Below, in pieces: positions 7,074-7,248 of a DNA stretch of 7,248 nucleotides (the stretch's first letter is position 1; the number at the start of each line of letters is the position of its first letter). This DNA comes from Deltaproteobacteria bacterium (GTDB taxonomy: Bacteria; Myxococcota_A; Polyangia; Haliangiales; Haliangiaceae), in assembly GCA_013696695.1 (NCBI GenBank), contig JACCYD010000398.1:1-7248 (forward strand), in the 5' to 3' direction. A program made the translations under genes and the position numbers. The notes under the pieces are model-generated. The model was given only the letters and a program-made list of their open reading frames with translations, made no database searches and had not been told where the DNA came from.

Positions 7074-7248
7074 TCAGCGATCGAACTTCTTCTTGATGCC
7101 GTAGGTCTGGATCTTGTGAACGAGCGTCCGCAGCGGAAGGTTCAACGCCTTCGCGGTCTCGGTCTGGTTGCCCTTGTGCTTGTGGAGGGCCTTCAGGATC
7201 AGCTCGGCCTCGTACTTCTTGAGGTGATCCTTGTAGTCGGTGGGGATC
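7074..7248 (-). CDS. C-terminal Fis-type HTH of a probable NtrC-family sigma-54 activator (5' end missing)
   Basis: Only the last 57 residues and the TGA are in the window; the start lies beyond base 7248. The pattern YEAELILKALHKHKGNQTET, then AKALNLPLRTLVHKIQTYGI, is a typical HTH_8 (Fis-type) domain: a first helix ending near KHKGNQTETAKAL, a turn at NLP, and recognition helix LRTLVHKIQTYGI. In NtrC-family enhancer-binding proteins this is the C-terminal DNA-binding unit after the sigma-54-interacting AAA+ domain. The AAA+ and any sensory domain (response-regulator, FHA or GAF) are not visible, so a small Fis-like protein remains possible. The basic tail KKKFDR is unremarkable. The gene ends 92 nt before the transpeptidase gene, which has a sigma-54-like element upstream, so local control is a reasonable inference. 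Confidence 0.85.
   Translation of the reverse strand, partial: IPTDYKDHLKKYEAELILKALHKHKGNQTETAKALNLPLRTLVHKIQTYGIKKKFDR

Overview
The window looks like chromosomal DNA of a GC-rich (roughly 65% by eye) deltaproteobacterial-type genome, most probably Myxococcota. Four things point there: a giant Ser/Thr kinase fused to a STAND-type ATPase and TPR tail, a Cys-rich plus beta-propeller lipoprotein of a style common in myxobacteria, a Fis-type helix-turn-helix like that ending sigma-54 activators, and several lipoproteins in a row. No rRNA, tRNA, CRISPR array, insertion sequence or phage gene is visible. The lineage is inferred from gene style only.

Everything coding is on the minus strand, so the biological order runs from high to low coordinates. 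(1) 7248-7074: the last 57 residues of a protein ending in a Fis-type HTH, probably an NtrC-family sigma-54-dependent activator. (2) 7073-6982: a 92-nt intergenic region with three short dyads, a GG-N10-GC sigma-54-like element and a good Shine-Dalgarno. (3) 6981-5656: an L,D-transpeptidase (YkuD) lipoprotein with two SH3b-like segments. (4) 5632-4136: an alpha/beta-hydrolase lipoprotein. (5) 4076-3087: a Cys-rich, beta-propeller-like lipoprotein. (6) 3055-1: a Ser/Thr kinase-AAA_16-TPR protein whose C-terminus lies beyond base 1; at least 1018 residues are visible.

Genes 3 to 6 are separated by only 23, 59 and 31 nt with no convincing terminator, so they may be one transcription unit. Three successive exported lipoproteins (peptidoglycan cross-linker, hydrolase, putative recognition or propeller protein) followed by a large cytoplasmic signalling kinase suggest an envelope-related module with its own signal-transduction protein. 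That functional link is inference from gene order. The kinase frame was read manually from the minus strand; it stays open from the GTG at 3055 to the window edge, and the other long open frames over it are shadows.

Nothing here is clearly a new defence or mobile system. The best leads are the candidate sigma-54 promoter and its conflict with the predicted ribosome binding site, the near-palindrome just upstream of the kinase start, an unusual insertion in the kinase domain, and a strong excess of the palindrome CGATCG across the window.
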